A DNA stretch of 64,000 nucleotides from Opisthorchis felineus (taxonomy: Eukaryota; Platyhelminthes; Trematoda; Opisthorchiida; Opisthorchiidae): assembly GCA_004794785.1 (NCBI GenBank), contig SJOL01005644.1, positions 599,430 through 663,429 on the forward strand. The letters run 5' to 3'. This document shows positions 45,180-56,000 of this stretch, piece after piece. Every line of letters begins with the position of its first letter. The stretch's first letter is position 1. The notes beneath the pieces were generated by a model, which ran no database searches, was not told the origin of the DNA, and saw nothing but the letters and a program-made list of their open reading frames with translations. Position numbers and translations under genes: made by a program.

Positions 45180-45480
45180 CTGCTCCACCAACAACCCACT
45201 GTCAGCTTCTTTCTTCTTGGGGCTCATCAGGGAGGCGTAATCCCCCGGTTTTTGGTATGGAACTCAAATTTGATCACGTTAGCTAAGTACACCCATTTTC
45301 AATGTTAACGCCAATGTCATTTGAAAATAAGTATTTCGTCAGTTGTTTACGTACAATTCGGTGTTCAAACTGAACATTAGGTTGGTGAAATCTCAAGGGC
45401 TATAACTTTTTAATGAGCCCAAAGAAAGACGAAACCGGTAGTATGCTGTCTAGTACGTAGTTCTGTCACGTGAAACTCAA
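45180..45480. repeat. Hammerhead-bearing repeat locus G (head-to-head pair, decayed)
   Basis: A minus copy with CTGATGA at 45230-45224 and GCCCCAAG following it, but with GAAA and stem III disrupted. It faces a plus copy at 45385-45460 with TTAATGAGCCC, an intact GACGAAACCGGT (45429-45440) and altered stem I. The two share the family start between them (gttcaaactgaacattaggt). Both are predicted inactive. Confidence 0.7.
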
Positions 45481-46514
45481 CACACTTCAATTGATCATCA
45501 TATCTTACAGCGAACCGTGACTTCTTGCCTCTCAAAAACGCTTTTTCTGTATTTTAGGAAGTAAATAAAATAACTAAACCCAGCTTGGTTTTTTCCATAA
45601 TCGAACATGACAGCCGTATTTGTTTAACACTCATTGAGCTTGGTGATATTATGGAGCACTGAGTTCATCAACTAAATAACTGTTACCTTCAGCGCTGCTC
45701 TCCCTAAATACCCAGCTCCCAGATGGTCGTAAATGATCACCAATTTGCCTACACATAGTCGGCTGACATCCGGACTCGCCTGTTATACAAAACTATGCCG
45801 ATAGTCCCCTACACAATTGGTAATGCTACATAAGTTTTGCGGTGAGCCGCATGCGCGTTTGTTTGGGCACACTGTATCCGGCTAAACCTGAGAAGAATAA
45901 GACCAGAGGGTAAACAACATGCCCACTGGTGGTCCATAATTTTCAACTCAGGTGAGTACAGCTGAACAGTTGAACACTGTAATGCATGCAAAGCGTCGTT
46001 TGGTGGATCGCACACCATTCACAAAAACCATCATAGGAGCACAAATACAGCTAGCTAGCGCTAACTATCATTCTGCTGGGTCCGTACAACGACGGTCACA
46101 GAAAGTCACCTTCAGCATCGTTGTAAGGCTAGGAATTCGGAATGTTCGTCGAGTTTGTGTGGGTAATTTGTAAATGGAGCCACCAAATATACTACAATAG
46201 AACGCAAAAGAATGTTTTAAATCGCAACTCGAGACAGCACGATACAGCGCAGAATACAAAGCGTATAAAATAGGTTTAAAATGTTAACGAAGACGGCGGG
46301 CAGTCTAGCAAACTAGCTCACAGTCTGACCGTGGCGGATAGAACTAACGTGGGAGTACTGACGGCGGTGGACACAAAAATTCATGCCTAGCTTCGTTGTA
46401 GGTTTAACCCTTGGAATACGCCGGACATCAAAGCTGGACTTTGCAGATGGGAGCGGCTTAGGAGTTTGAGCCAATGGTGCCAGCTTTGGATAAACTTCGA
46501 TCCCACGTTGATGA

Positions 46515-46590
46515 AAACTCGGGAACTGCGCTTACCTGACGAGCCCCAAACAGAAAGAAACCGGTCGTGGGTTGTCGAAGATATTTCAAC
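46515..46590 (+). ncRNA. Hammerhead core lacking half of stem II
   Basis: CTGACGA at 46536-46542, GAAA at 46557-46560 and the full ACCGGTC with its cleavage C at 46566 are all intact. Stem I GCTTAC (46530-46535) with GTGGGT (46567-46572) pairs at all six positions, counting G-T wobbles. The 3' arm of stem II has been lost, so CCCC is left without a partner. Confidence 0.7.
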
Positions 46591-46801
46591 AAAGTTGTGA
46601 GTAGTTTTCTTTATGAAAATTTACTGCGAATATCGAATATCGTAAGAACTCAAAAATGAGGTGGCCCTCGTGCAGCACATTTGGTTGATTAATATTATAA
46701 ACAAGATGCAGCTGGGTTTGGAGGTGGGTCACCTGTAAAGACCAAACTGAATTGCAAATGAATGTAGCTTTCATAAAGAAAACTACTCACAAGGTCGCTG
46801 A

Positions 46802-46885
46802 AAACTCACCGACAGACAACAGTCGGTTTCGCCCTCTTTGTGGCTCATCAGATAGGCTCAGTTCCCGAGTTTCCGTCAACCTTGT
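46802..46885 (-). ncRNA. Hammerhead core with intact stem II
   Basis: Minus strand. CTGATGA (46851-46845), stem II GCC/GGC (46844-46831) and GAAA (46830-46827) are intact. The stem III palindrome is CCGACT instead of CCGGTC, and stem I has mismatches (GCCTAT with GTTGTC). The core is good but cleavage-site pairing is damaged. Confidence 0.7.
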
Positions 46886-47165
46886 GTTCTGTCCAATTTG
46901 AGTTCAAGTAGAACATAAGATTGCCGAAAACTCGGGAACGGCGCCTACCTGTTAAGCTACAAAAACTATGAAACCCGTCGTTGGCTGTCGATGTGGTTCC
47001 AGCAGTTTTGTGAGTGGTTTTCTTTATGAAAATATACTGCGATCTCTCGAAAATCTTACCAACTGAAACATGAGGCGGCCTTGGTGCAGCACATTCAGTG
47101 GAAGAATGCCATAAACGAGAGATTCAGTTGAGATTCCCGTGAAAAACAAATTGATACGCCAATGA

Positions 47166-47842
47166 GTGTATTGTCGAAGAGTACACTTGTCATTATAGAT
47201 AATTTCTCAGATTACCCCTCTCTCACTCTGTTGAAATCAAACACATCCCTTATTAGGGGTTAACCACAGTTTACTTGCATGATTAGAGGACGCAATCTGA
47301 TGATGATGGTACTCGCTTGTTAATGTGTGAATTATTAAACCACAGGTCTTTATGCTTTTGCCAGCATTTTGTGTGCACGGACCTCCTGATATATGAATAA
47401 TTGTGTTATTGAGTATGTTCAGTAAACCTGAATAATGAGTTTGTTTTATTTCTATCCAAAGAGTGTTTGCTGTTCTGATGCCAACACTCCAAACGTTTGA
47501 ATTTTCCGTCACAGTTTGAGGCATTTGTATATATGTCCCAAATTTCTGCTAGATCTTCCAGTATTCGATGGAATTAATAGTTCGTTTCCGGCGCAACTGA
47601 ACGAACCGATGTCTAAGTAACTGTAAATCATCGTGATACGCACAACATCAACCTGCTGACGAACCACATGCACGATAACCATCTATTCATGGGGATGCGG
47701 TACATCTGTGTCCCTGCACTTCGAGTCAATCAGAATGATACGGGTTTTAGCTTCGTAAAACGGATAAGCTACGGAGAAAACTTGGTTGGTCGCCAGATGC
47801 CCACTGCTTATCATTTCAAATAAGCACAAAACGATAGTAAGC
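47166..47842. other. No feature recognised
   Basis: About 0.7 kb. The 95-codon minus-strand frame at 47237-47524 has no recognisable domain. Confidence 0.5.
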
Positions 47843-47995
47843 CGCACTTAGCCGGACTGCTAATTGTTTAGCTAATAACCGGAAGGTAACGCGTTCGAAA
47901 TTTCCTGGAGTTTCATGAGATACTCACAGCTGATGATTCCTAATAAGGATGAAACCACATCACATGGCTTCTCGGCCTTTCAGTATACATTGGCC
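47843..47995 (+). repeat. tRNA-headed SINE with hammerhead-like core (copy 2)
   Basis: The same family as 39018-39200. A decayed A-box region (ttagccggactgctaattg) and B box (cgttcgaaatttcc, near 47892) precede gagatactcacag. Then come CTGATGA (47930-47936), a TTCC/AGGA-type stem II with loop, GAAA (47951-47954), and ggcttctcggcctttcag. Here stem II pairs better than in copy 1, but the stem III and cleavage region is degraded. Confidence 0.8.
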
Positions 47996-50900
47996 TGAGA
48001 ACCAAAAATCAAACAAAAGTTATGGAAACCATTACACTGCTACGGAGACTTTTAGAGACGAAACACAGCGTACTGGAGTGAGATTTTATAATCCAGCGTG
48101 CTGGTTTCTGTGATCAAGCTTTTCAAGGATTCCTACAGCATCGGATTAAAACATCTGACCTTTAAAGCTTCCACATTATATACCACATGGCACTCAGTCA
48201 TTTTAACAATATCTGGGCCGAGTTTGGGTCGGAACTCTTAATATGTTGCTATTGATATGAACAATCCACTGCTTAAGGATCAACAACTAACCTGCTTAGA
48301 CCATCTTGTTAAGCTGCAGACATTTAACGTGGAATAGAATTGGTGTAAAGAAAACGCGATATGATAATGTCGGAGAAGTATTGATTCTTACATTGTTCAC
48401 CAACGAAAGCACCGACTGTTATTCAGTGAGACAGTTTAGAACCCAAACAGCCGTGAGATTTTCGATCTTGATAAATCAGCATTGCCCTAGGCTTCTTGCT
48501 CTTAAATTTGGTTGCGGTACGGGTAGAAGATATCTCATCGACCAGAATATAACGCTTGATTTTAATGTTTATTCAATGCTACCTAGAGTAATGACCAGTA
48601 ACGAAGAGGAACAAGGAAGGACTATCGCGAACCTGCACAACGCATTACTAAAGAGCGTCATATGGATTTCAGTTCTGGATAAAAGCTTTCAGTCCAAAAT
48701 AACATTATTATCATCTATGGTGGGTTGATTCCTTTTCAACGTTAAACTATGAAATTTATGATGAAATTAGAACAGTAAGCATTGTTTTGGTCTGTCTGAG
48801 ATGGAAATACACTCCAAAACCACTGGCGAGAAACTGAGTTCTAAACTAAATGATACTAATGTAAATGACACTGCTGTGCAGTTTTAACCTCTGGTCGGTA
48901 TCGATCCACCGTGCACTCACAAAAACTGATAAAGATACCAGTGTAGTCTTGGCCGATCATCTGTTGATAGCTGATCAACAGATGATGATCACCTCAGCTC
49001 TAGCTAATATATTTGTATTGATATCCTGAGTGCAATTTTCAGTGATACTTTTACCTCCTGCTACAACATTTTTATTTAGACCTACGATCTTGTTGGTTTA
49101 GTATGGCCCTCTTCTCTATGAACGAAGTAGTCTGGTTGAGAACCCTGTATATAGCGAAAGACCAAGTAACACTCCGTCTAGATCTAGAAGTCTCACAGCC
49201 GACGAGTCTAAAAGCTAATATTCCAAAATGAACATCTGTGTCTGAAAGAAATGTTTACTTTAAGGTATCTTTAGTATTTATTAGACCTATATTCATATCA
49301 TTATCGCTTGAACAGTTCTGTATTTTCTTTGGTTTAAACTACTTCGAACAGTATAGGACGTGACTCAGTGCCGGTTCTACTGAGCGCTAATCATCAGTGC
49401 ATCTTCTCAGTTATACCGAGTTGTCGGCTCCAATGCGGGTCTCGTACCGCTGATTCACCAATACACAATGGAGGCAGCCGAATTACTGGTATCAGAAAGC
49501 CAAACACATTCACGCTTCATTGATGTGCGAGGTTTATCCGTTGTGAAAACCGAATATCTTTAATAAACACGCTACTGCAAAACATGACGAATAAGCTGTC
49601 CACCACAGTGTATCAAACAGCAAAACAAGTGTAAGCCTCTTCCAAGGGTATCTTCTCGATTTACAGTGACCTTACAAGGCAAAATGATTTTAGCACTCTG
49701 AAAAATCCCCACCACCGCATGCCTATGTATAACGAAAGGAAGCAACGCCCTATAACAAGCATCCGTCTGTACATATGAAGTAATATTTTGTTGTTCCAGA
49801 TAGTCACACCGTACTATCAGAATTGAATAGGAGTTTGCCAGGTCTTACCCACCAGTGTTCAGGCAAAACTAGACAAAGCTAACGTATAAAATTGAAAAGG
49901 TGCTGTTGAGAACAGTCAGCTGATACACACTTTTGGGAGTGGGTACAAAATTCAGTAGGGAGTCTTACCTCAGCCGTTTTGCTATGTGATATAGATTCAA
50001 CCGAAAGTTACGAAGGCCTACATAACTTCGAGGGTAAAAATCACGTAAAATATGTAAACTAAATGGGAGACTCACTTCTGGCATTGTGTCCAACATTTAA
50101 GTGGGTGTAAGGTGTTTATGTGTCTTGGTTCTTGTATTGTGCCAATTCGGGTCAGGACGCCGTCTGGCTCGTTGTAAGATTTGAGTGTATTCCTCACCCG
50201 GTGACCGTAAGGTGTGTGTAAAGGGGTTTCATCCCCACACCCACAGGCCGCATGCGTGGTGATTGCAGCATTGTAGATGCGCTTTGGTTGGCGAAAAGCA
50301 TAGCCATCGACTGAATGGAGCCGAGCAGCCACTAGTGCACTGGCTAGGTGAATGTTTGAGTTTTGTACTGTTTTGCCAGTTTGACTCCTTTGTCGATAAC
50401 CCTTTTGTGTCCTTCGGCCATACACGATAACCAAATTATACAGTTGGATAGTAAGTAGCCTGAATGTAAACCTGACTGAGATGCAGGTGATTCGTGAGTT
50501 ATAATGTTTTTCCAATCAGCACGCACACTCCCTAGGGTCATTGGTTCCCGTAGCCAGGGTGTCAGATCGATTTTTCATTCATGTTTTGGCAGTGGCACAA
50601 AATTGGTGTCGGATCTGTCGCTGAGGGTCTATGGATCCTGATTTAAAAGAATTTTGTAACTAGCGGTGAATAGTTGTTGTGTATTACCAAAGACGATATA
50701 CGGTTATTTGGCTGACTAGTGAAAAGAACAACCTACACAGAGACGGTGGAAATTACTGAGCATCACAGCGTGAATAGAATCGAGGGTGTGGAACTGGCCA
50801 GTATATGGAAGGTGATCTTAGATAAGCCGATTTGACACATGACTATGTGGTTGTCAACACACGTAGAATCATTAGCAAGAACAGGAGGTGGAAATCCAAA

Positions 50901-51196
50901 CCCGACCAAAGTTCACAGAATCCCTCTTCCTTACACAACTATCGTAGCACTAGCTCGTTTGCACAGACGGACGAAAAATGCAAACGACTTTCAAGAGGGA
51001 TAATCAAGTGGACCGAACCGGAAGAACTAGACCCTAAGCTGGACCCAAATCCATGTCGGTTCCTCCATAGGCTTAGCACTTAGTGACCCACCCTGAAACA
51101 CAAAATCCCTTGGCCGACACGTAACAGAGATTTAGCTTAACTTAGCTGATTGGTTCTTCTTCCATCTTAAATCTCGACCAACCTCGTAACCTAGTC
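47996..51196. other. No gene recognised; one perfect hairpin
   Basis: 3.2 kb. It contains open frames of 140 codons (48306-48728, plus) and 147 codons (50072-50515, minus) with no domain I recognise and no splice context. A 13-base perfect inverted repeat is listed separately. Confidence 0.45.
48956..48986. repeat. Perfect 13-bp hairpin
   Basis: Arms atcatctgttgat (48956-48968) and atcaacagatgat (48974-48986) are exact reverse complements around the 5-base loop agctg. It is not followed by a T-run and has no obvious gene partner; it may be a fold-back transposon remnant. Confidence 0.85.
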
Positions 51197-51245
51197 ATTT
51201 CGCCTGACGAAGCTTTTGTGTCAAAAGCGAAACGTTGCTCAGCAA
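51197..51245 (+). ncRNA. Penelope-type hammerhead-like motif
   Basis: The core is CTGACGA (51204-51210). Stem II is seven perfect pairs, GCTTTTG (51212-51218) with CAAAAGC (51222-51228), closed by TGT. GAAA lies at 51229-51232 and the minimal palindromic stem III ACGT at 51232-51235. A GTT cleavage triplet ends at 51236. Stem I is short (GC with GC, then a mismatch). Such cores with two-base stem III are known from terminal repeats of Penelope-like elements. No reverse transcriptase or GIY-YIG domain was found nearby. Confidence 0.55.
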
Positions 51246-52122
51246 TAAACCTACCAATTGTTCCCAAACTTTTTCGAAAACCAACGCAGAATTTATCGAA
51301 AGTGCCTACCAATATGAACTATCTCAACCGAACGATTAACTGACGATTCTAATGGGAACTTCTTGATTGGAAAGACTTCAATATGCCACCACTGTCCGTT
51401 ACTTGCGGCGAATTATTGGTAGTAGTTTTAGGCGGAGAACTGTTTATCACAGTGAATTCAAAATATTTTTAAACTTGGTTTATACTGCATGCATCCGTAA
51501 ACATATGAGCATGGTTCAAAACAAACACAAGGAATGACAAAATACGACGAAAATAAAATACAATGACGTACAAATTGTGGACTTCCATGTAAACGGTATA
51601 CTTGATCAGTTGGTAATGATAGCCTACCGGTTATTCGACGGCATGTATTGCTCATCAGTACAGGTCAAAATTGTCAGCTTAATAATGGTGCGATCGTTAG
51701 GTGTTTATCCTTCAACTACTTCTAGTAGTCTATTGAGCCGATCCGAGATGTGTCAAGAAGTTTCTTCTTTCCTTTAAAAACGCACGTTTCGCTACTGAAA
51801 TATTTGCTTTGGGTCATGGACATTCAAGATAGTGTCAGTCAAATGTGTGTCGTTACTCACGCTTCTGAACATCGTCCGAATGTTATTTTCGTGGCAGAGC
51901 ACTACGCCGTTAATTAGCGGTGAATATTTTCCATGTTTATCCTTCAGTTTTCAAACGTTTTCCAAACCCTAATTTCGTCTGGACATCAGGCTAGAGTTAA
52001 TACTTGGCGACTAGTGAACGAGTTCCATTTTCCGTTCAGTGTTATTTCTGAGACGTTGGCTCCGCGTACACGCCGAGCAGATCGCAGAATTCGACGTTAG
52101 GTTTCGTGTACGATAACTTTCC
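51246..52122. other. No feature recognised
   Basis: About 0.9 kb between the hammerhead-like motif and the retrotransposon fragment. The last part may be an unrecognisable 5' continuation of that fragment. Confidence 0.45.
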
Positions 52123-53030
52123 CCACTTTTAGCGGTGCTGTTTCAGTTTGCAATCAATTGGCTACTAGAAAGAGCAGTAGAGGGTACTCTAGCGTGCAGT
52201 CAGGCCCCCAAACCTGGATGGCTGGCTTGGAATGTTCCCAAGACGTCGTTCTGTTTTTGGGTGATGGCTTGGCAGAAACCCCACGTTGGCTAAATAATCT
52301 GACCCATTACGCAGCACTTGTAAGGTCGGAAGTCAGTACACCGAAGACCAAGTTATTAGTCCACCAGCATGACTGTCTCTTGCCAAGCCTCTCAACATAA
52401 GAGGTGAAATAATCCAGCAGGCTGCCAAAATCAGATATCGTGGATCCACCATTTTACCCAGCAGATATGCATAAGAAGAAATCCAACGGTGTATCGACAG
52501 GGACCGGAAAGTCCTATGAAAAGGAACAGCTATTAGGTTGCGCACAAAATCTCGGGTCTTCAAACATGATCATTGTGAAGCTCAACCTTCCTTCCGGCCA
52601 TAATTTATGCCTGTAGGGTAGAACATATCTGAAAGCCAGATGTTGACCACTGATATCTTGGCTGTATTTTGAGAGTTCGTTGTCTAGAGAAGGCATCCAG
52701 CGATGAGATTTGAATAAGTTTTTATAATCTATCGCGTCTACCTCAACACCTTCAACACAGCGCCCGCAGTAGTTTGGAGGTCTGTATCGCAGTGGGGATG
52801 CTTAAATCACCAAACAAACTTTGGACCATATACCGCTTTCAGAATGGAGTTGTCGCTTTAAAGGACAACTGAAAACCTGGCTGAGTATGGTCAAGGGTGA
52901 CACCAAGCAACCCAGTCTCCACGTGATCTACGGATTCAGTCACTGGAGTCAACAGTGGATCACCGTTTCTGCATATCTGGCAGCCAATCACAGTAGCTTG
53001 TATCCGAGACTTTTCTGGAGTCGACTAGTC
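52123..53030 (+). mobile_element. RTE/CR1-like non-LTR retrotransposon remnant (RT C-terminal half and 3' end)
   Basis: Frame-shifted RT. PLLAVLFQFAINWLLERAVE (from 52123) matches the fingers/palm motif. In another frame, CSQDVVLFLGDGLAETPRWL is a decayed YADD region, followed by RSEVSTPKTKLL. The thumb follows in a third frame as NIRGEIIQQAAKIRYRGS, equivalent to the F-x-YLGS motif. Then comes a relic of the ILYGCETW segment (ILYGCR), and near 52863 GQLKTWLSMVKGDTKQPSLH and QQWITVSAYLAANHS. It is the same family as 3766-4562, with shared GEI-QA and GQLK blocks. Several stops and shifts make it inactive. Confidence 0.88.
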
Positions 53031-56000
53031 CTGTCTCAAAAGAGAGTAAAGCCAGTAAAGAATAAAAGTTGCGCGGATGGCACTTCTAGCTTTGTAGCAG
53101 CAACCAGCCTTATGTGAATATTCGCAATAAGTCGGTCTGGTAAATTAAGACAGTCTTGTAAACTGCGAAGATGGTAGGGAAAATGGAACAGACGGCTTCC
53201 GCTCAAGAAGATCGAATATAATTCCGTGAGGATCACTCATATTAGTTTCAGGTTTTGTTGGGAGCGGGAAAACTTTATACCTGTTGTATGATAAACGGCC
53301 GAACTTTCGTTTACAACTGTGAACTGTAGTTTTCTTTAGCTGGAATATGACGCCGGTGAAGGAGAAGCTAATCAACCGACTATGTCACCGAGATGTGCTT
53401 AGTGATTAGGCATCGGAAGAGTGGAATGGCTCCTGATACATACAAGGCACTCTCTAAGGTTCTTAAGGAAACTTGTCGAAAGTATCGTGTTCCATAATCC
53501 ATAGATCAAGTACCATTGTGACATTGACGGTTATGAAACAGGACCCATCCTTTCCGCAGTGACAGTGTTGCTAGAAACCCCGATTGACATTGACTCTTCC
53601 GCCGATCGAAGTGAAACCAAAACTGAGTGTTCCGAAAAACTGAGTCGATATGTGGACAGTCGATATTGGAAGCATTTTTGACGGATCATGTAACTCTAAC
53701 CGGTCACTCTGAATTTCCACTGGATATTTCCAAGTCGTTTATGGTCCTATCAGAAGAACGGATTCATTTGGAACATTTCCGACAGTCTCGCTATTCCTGC
53801 GTCTGTGACAGACCACTGTTTACATTTCCGTACATTTTATTTTGCCTAGAGCACGGAAATCCCAGCCAGTCGAGTGTCCTCATTCTCACAGGATACGTGA
53901 ACAGGCGGATCGGACACTACCTTAAACGCCCATATGGTTCATCGTAATAAGTGCGCAAACACTCGTTCAGCTGACATGCTCACGATCAAACATATACTTA
54001 CCGTAAATACTCGGCAGAAATTTAAAAAAGCATGTCTGGTTCATATCACATCCTCCTTAGATTCAAGAACAATCCGAGGTCTCACAGTTGATCAAACTAC
54101 CTAAATAGCACGATAGCTGGTTTAAACATGGCTCACGCTGTTTTGCTTGACCTCAAACAGTAAATGGAGCATTGAAAAAACGAGATAGCTCAACTAGCGG
54201 CTATTAGGAGTTCTGTTCTTGCAATCTCAACAGAGTATATTAAATTTCATGTCCTATCTCATTCTGCTGGAAATCACATGATATCTGTTTATTGGTCGGA
54301 TCCGGTTGTGCAAGCTACAAAATGAAAGACCTGCAAATAGATGCCGATTTTCAAGTTAATTGAATATAAATATTTTACGGATGCAAATAATTTATCACAA
54401 CTAACCAAACAGTCAAACTGACACGCTTGGAAATTTAGAATCTGACGTCATGTGTTCTACACAGTACATTTTGGAAGGTACGGTTTTCTTGTTGTGGTTT
54501 ATTCAATCTTGGGTCAATAACGTACGAAATTTCCAGGTTTTCCAGGATTTTCAGAAGGTCTGTGTGTAAGTTCATCATAAGGATTAATCCCATTTTTTTC
54601 TCGAACATTAGTCACCACTAATAAATTTCTGACGGAATTCGGTAAAAGTTCACATTAGCGTACACAACGCTATCACAAGGTCCACTGGAAACTAGGAATT
54701 CAATACTCTTGAAATGGTGGTTCAGTAGAGGAAATGCTAACCATCGTTCAGACAGATAACTTGAGTCGAGTATTCATGTCTTCCACCAGCCAACACAAAC
54801 TTGCCTGAAAGTCATGCCCCGGCTGCTTCCACAGCTAGGCTAATGGCTTTTAGGATATTGCGTGCGTATGATTTGGAACAAAAACTGCAGCGATTCCAGC
54901 ACGTCCAACTCTCCCAACTGCGCCTCATACTACTTCAGTCCAAACTAAGCAAAATCGCTTTCAGTTTCTACAGCGTTCCCTTTATTTCGTATATCGTTGC
55001 TATCTGAACACACTGACTATCCCAATAAACCTGCGCTACTAAATTACAAACAGAACACATACTGTAAGCAGCGAATCAACAAGTCAGATAATGCAGGTGG
55101 GCGACGCAGGTTTTAACACTGTTTTACATCATGGAGAGACATCCAAGGAAGACAATATCCTGGGCTACTGGCCCATGCGATACTGTGACAGTGTTCATAC
55201 GGCTACAGGAAACCGGGTGCGCCTTCAGCACAACAAAACTCGTCCCTATATTTAAAAGACAAGGACGTTCTTCGGAGGAATAACTGGGCTGAGGTCTGAA
55301 CGTTCAGGACCAGAACGATTTGCTGGTTTGTTGAAGTTGTACATTCTTCCGAAATACAGAGTTCCTGTTTACCAATTATTTTTAGTTAATGAGTTTGGTC
55401 ACTAGGTAATTCACAGAGAAAAGTCTACTAACTATTTACTTGGAGGAACTAGAATGAGCAGATTGTGAAGTCTAAAGGAAATACACTCGCAATCAGTTGT
55501 TTTGCTCATTGATACAATTTTGGGACACTTCTGGATAGAAACTATCTTTTGCTTCACTAGGAACAATAACGTCAGTCAGTAGTGTTTGTATACCTTCAAA
55601 CAAGATCATTATAAGAAACCTTAATCCATGAAGTGGGGTTTGTTGATCCAACTTTAACCTACATTGTGACTTGGTGTCACGAACCCTACAACCAGCTACT
55701 GAATGCTATTTAAAGCTGGCTTAAATTATTCTTATCTGGTACCCACCAAAACCCTTATGGAAGTTAGTTTGCGTCAAGTGGGGACTTTGACTGATAAAGC
55801 TGATGAACCCTCAGCAGAGCCCTCTTGCAGACACTGTATCAGGGTTTCGTATTTATACTAGTGTAGATGGGAAAAATTAGCTAAAGTTCCAATAATTATT
55901 CAATGCTTCATCAGTACTGACTATAAAATCGGATTAAGTCGCCATTCCTGTCATATTCTGGTGAGTTTTCCGCAACCCGCTGTGTACTCAAAGCCCCCGT

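Larger units (their letters stand above)
46490..47165. repeat. Hammerhead-bearing repeat locus H (three units: plus, minus, plus)
   Basis: Unit 1 is forward (46495-46770), unit 2 reversed (about 46771-46895) and unit 3 forward (about 46896-47165). Units 1 and 2 meet tail to body, and units 2 and 3 meet start to start around gtgttctgtccaatttgagt. Unit 3 gives the clearest body and 3' end of the family (ctgaaacatgaggcggcctt, then ttcagttgagattcccgtga). A full unit is about 0.3 kb. Confidence 0.85.

Noticed and set aside
48306..48728. 140-codon plus-strand open frame
   Set aside because: No recognisable family or start context. It lies between repeats and is likely a chance frame.
50072..50515. 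147-codon minus-strand open frame, the longest in the window
   Set aside because: No domain, no splice context, and low-complexity basic composition. Long frames of this size are expected occasionally in 64 kb. A nearby stretch (about 50605-50625, attggtgtcggatctg) loosely resembles a retrotransposon primer-binding site, but no LTR pair was found.
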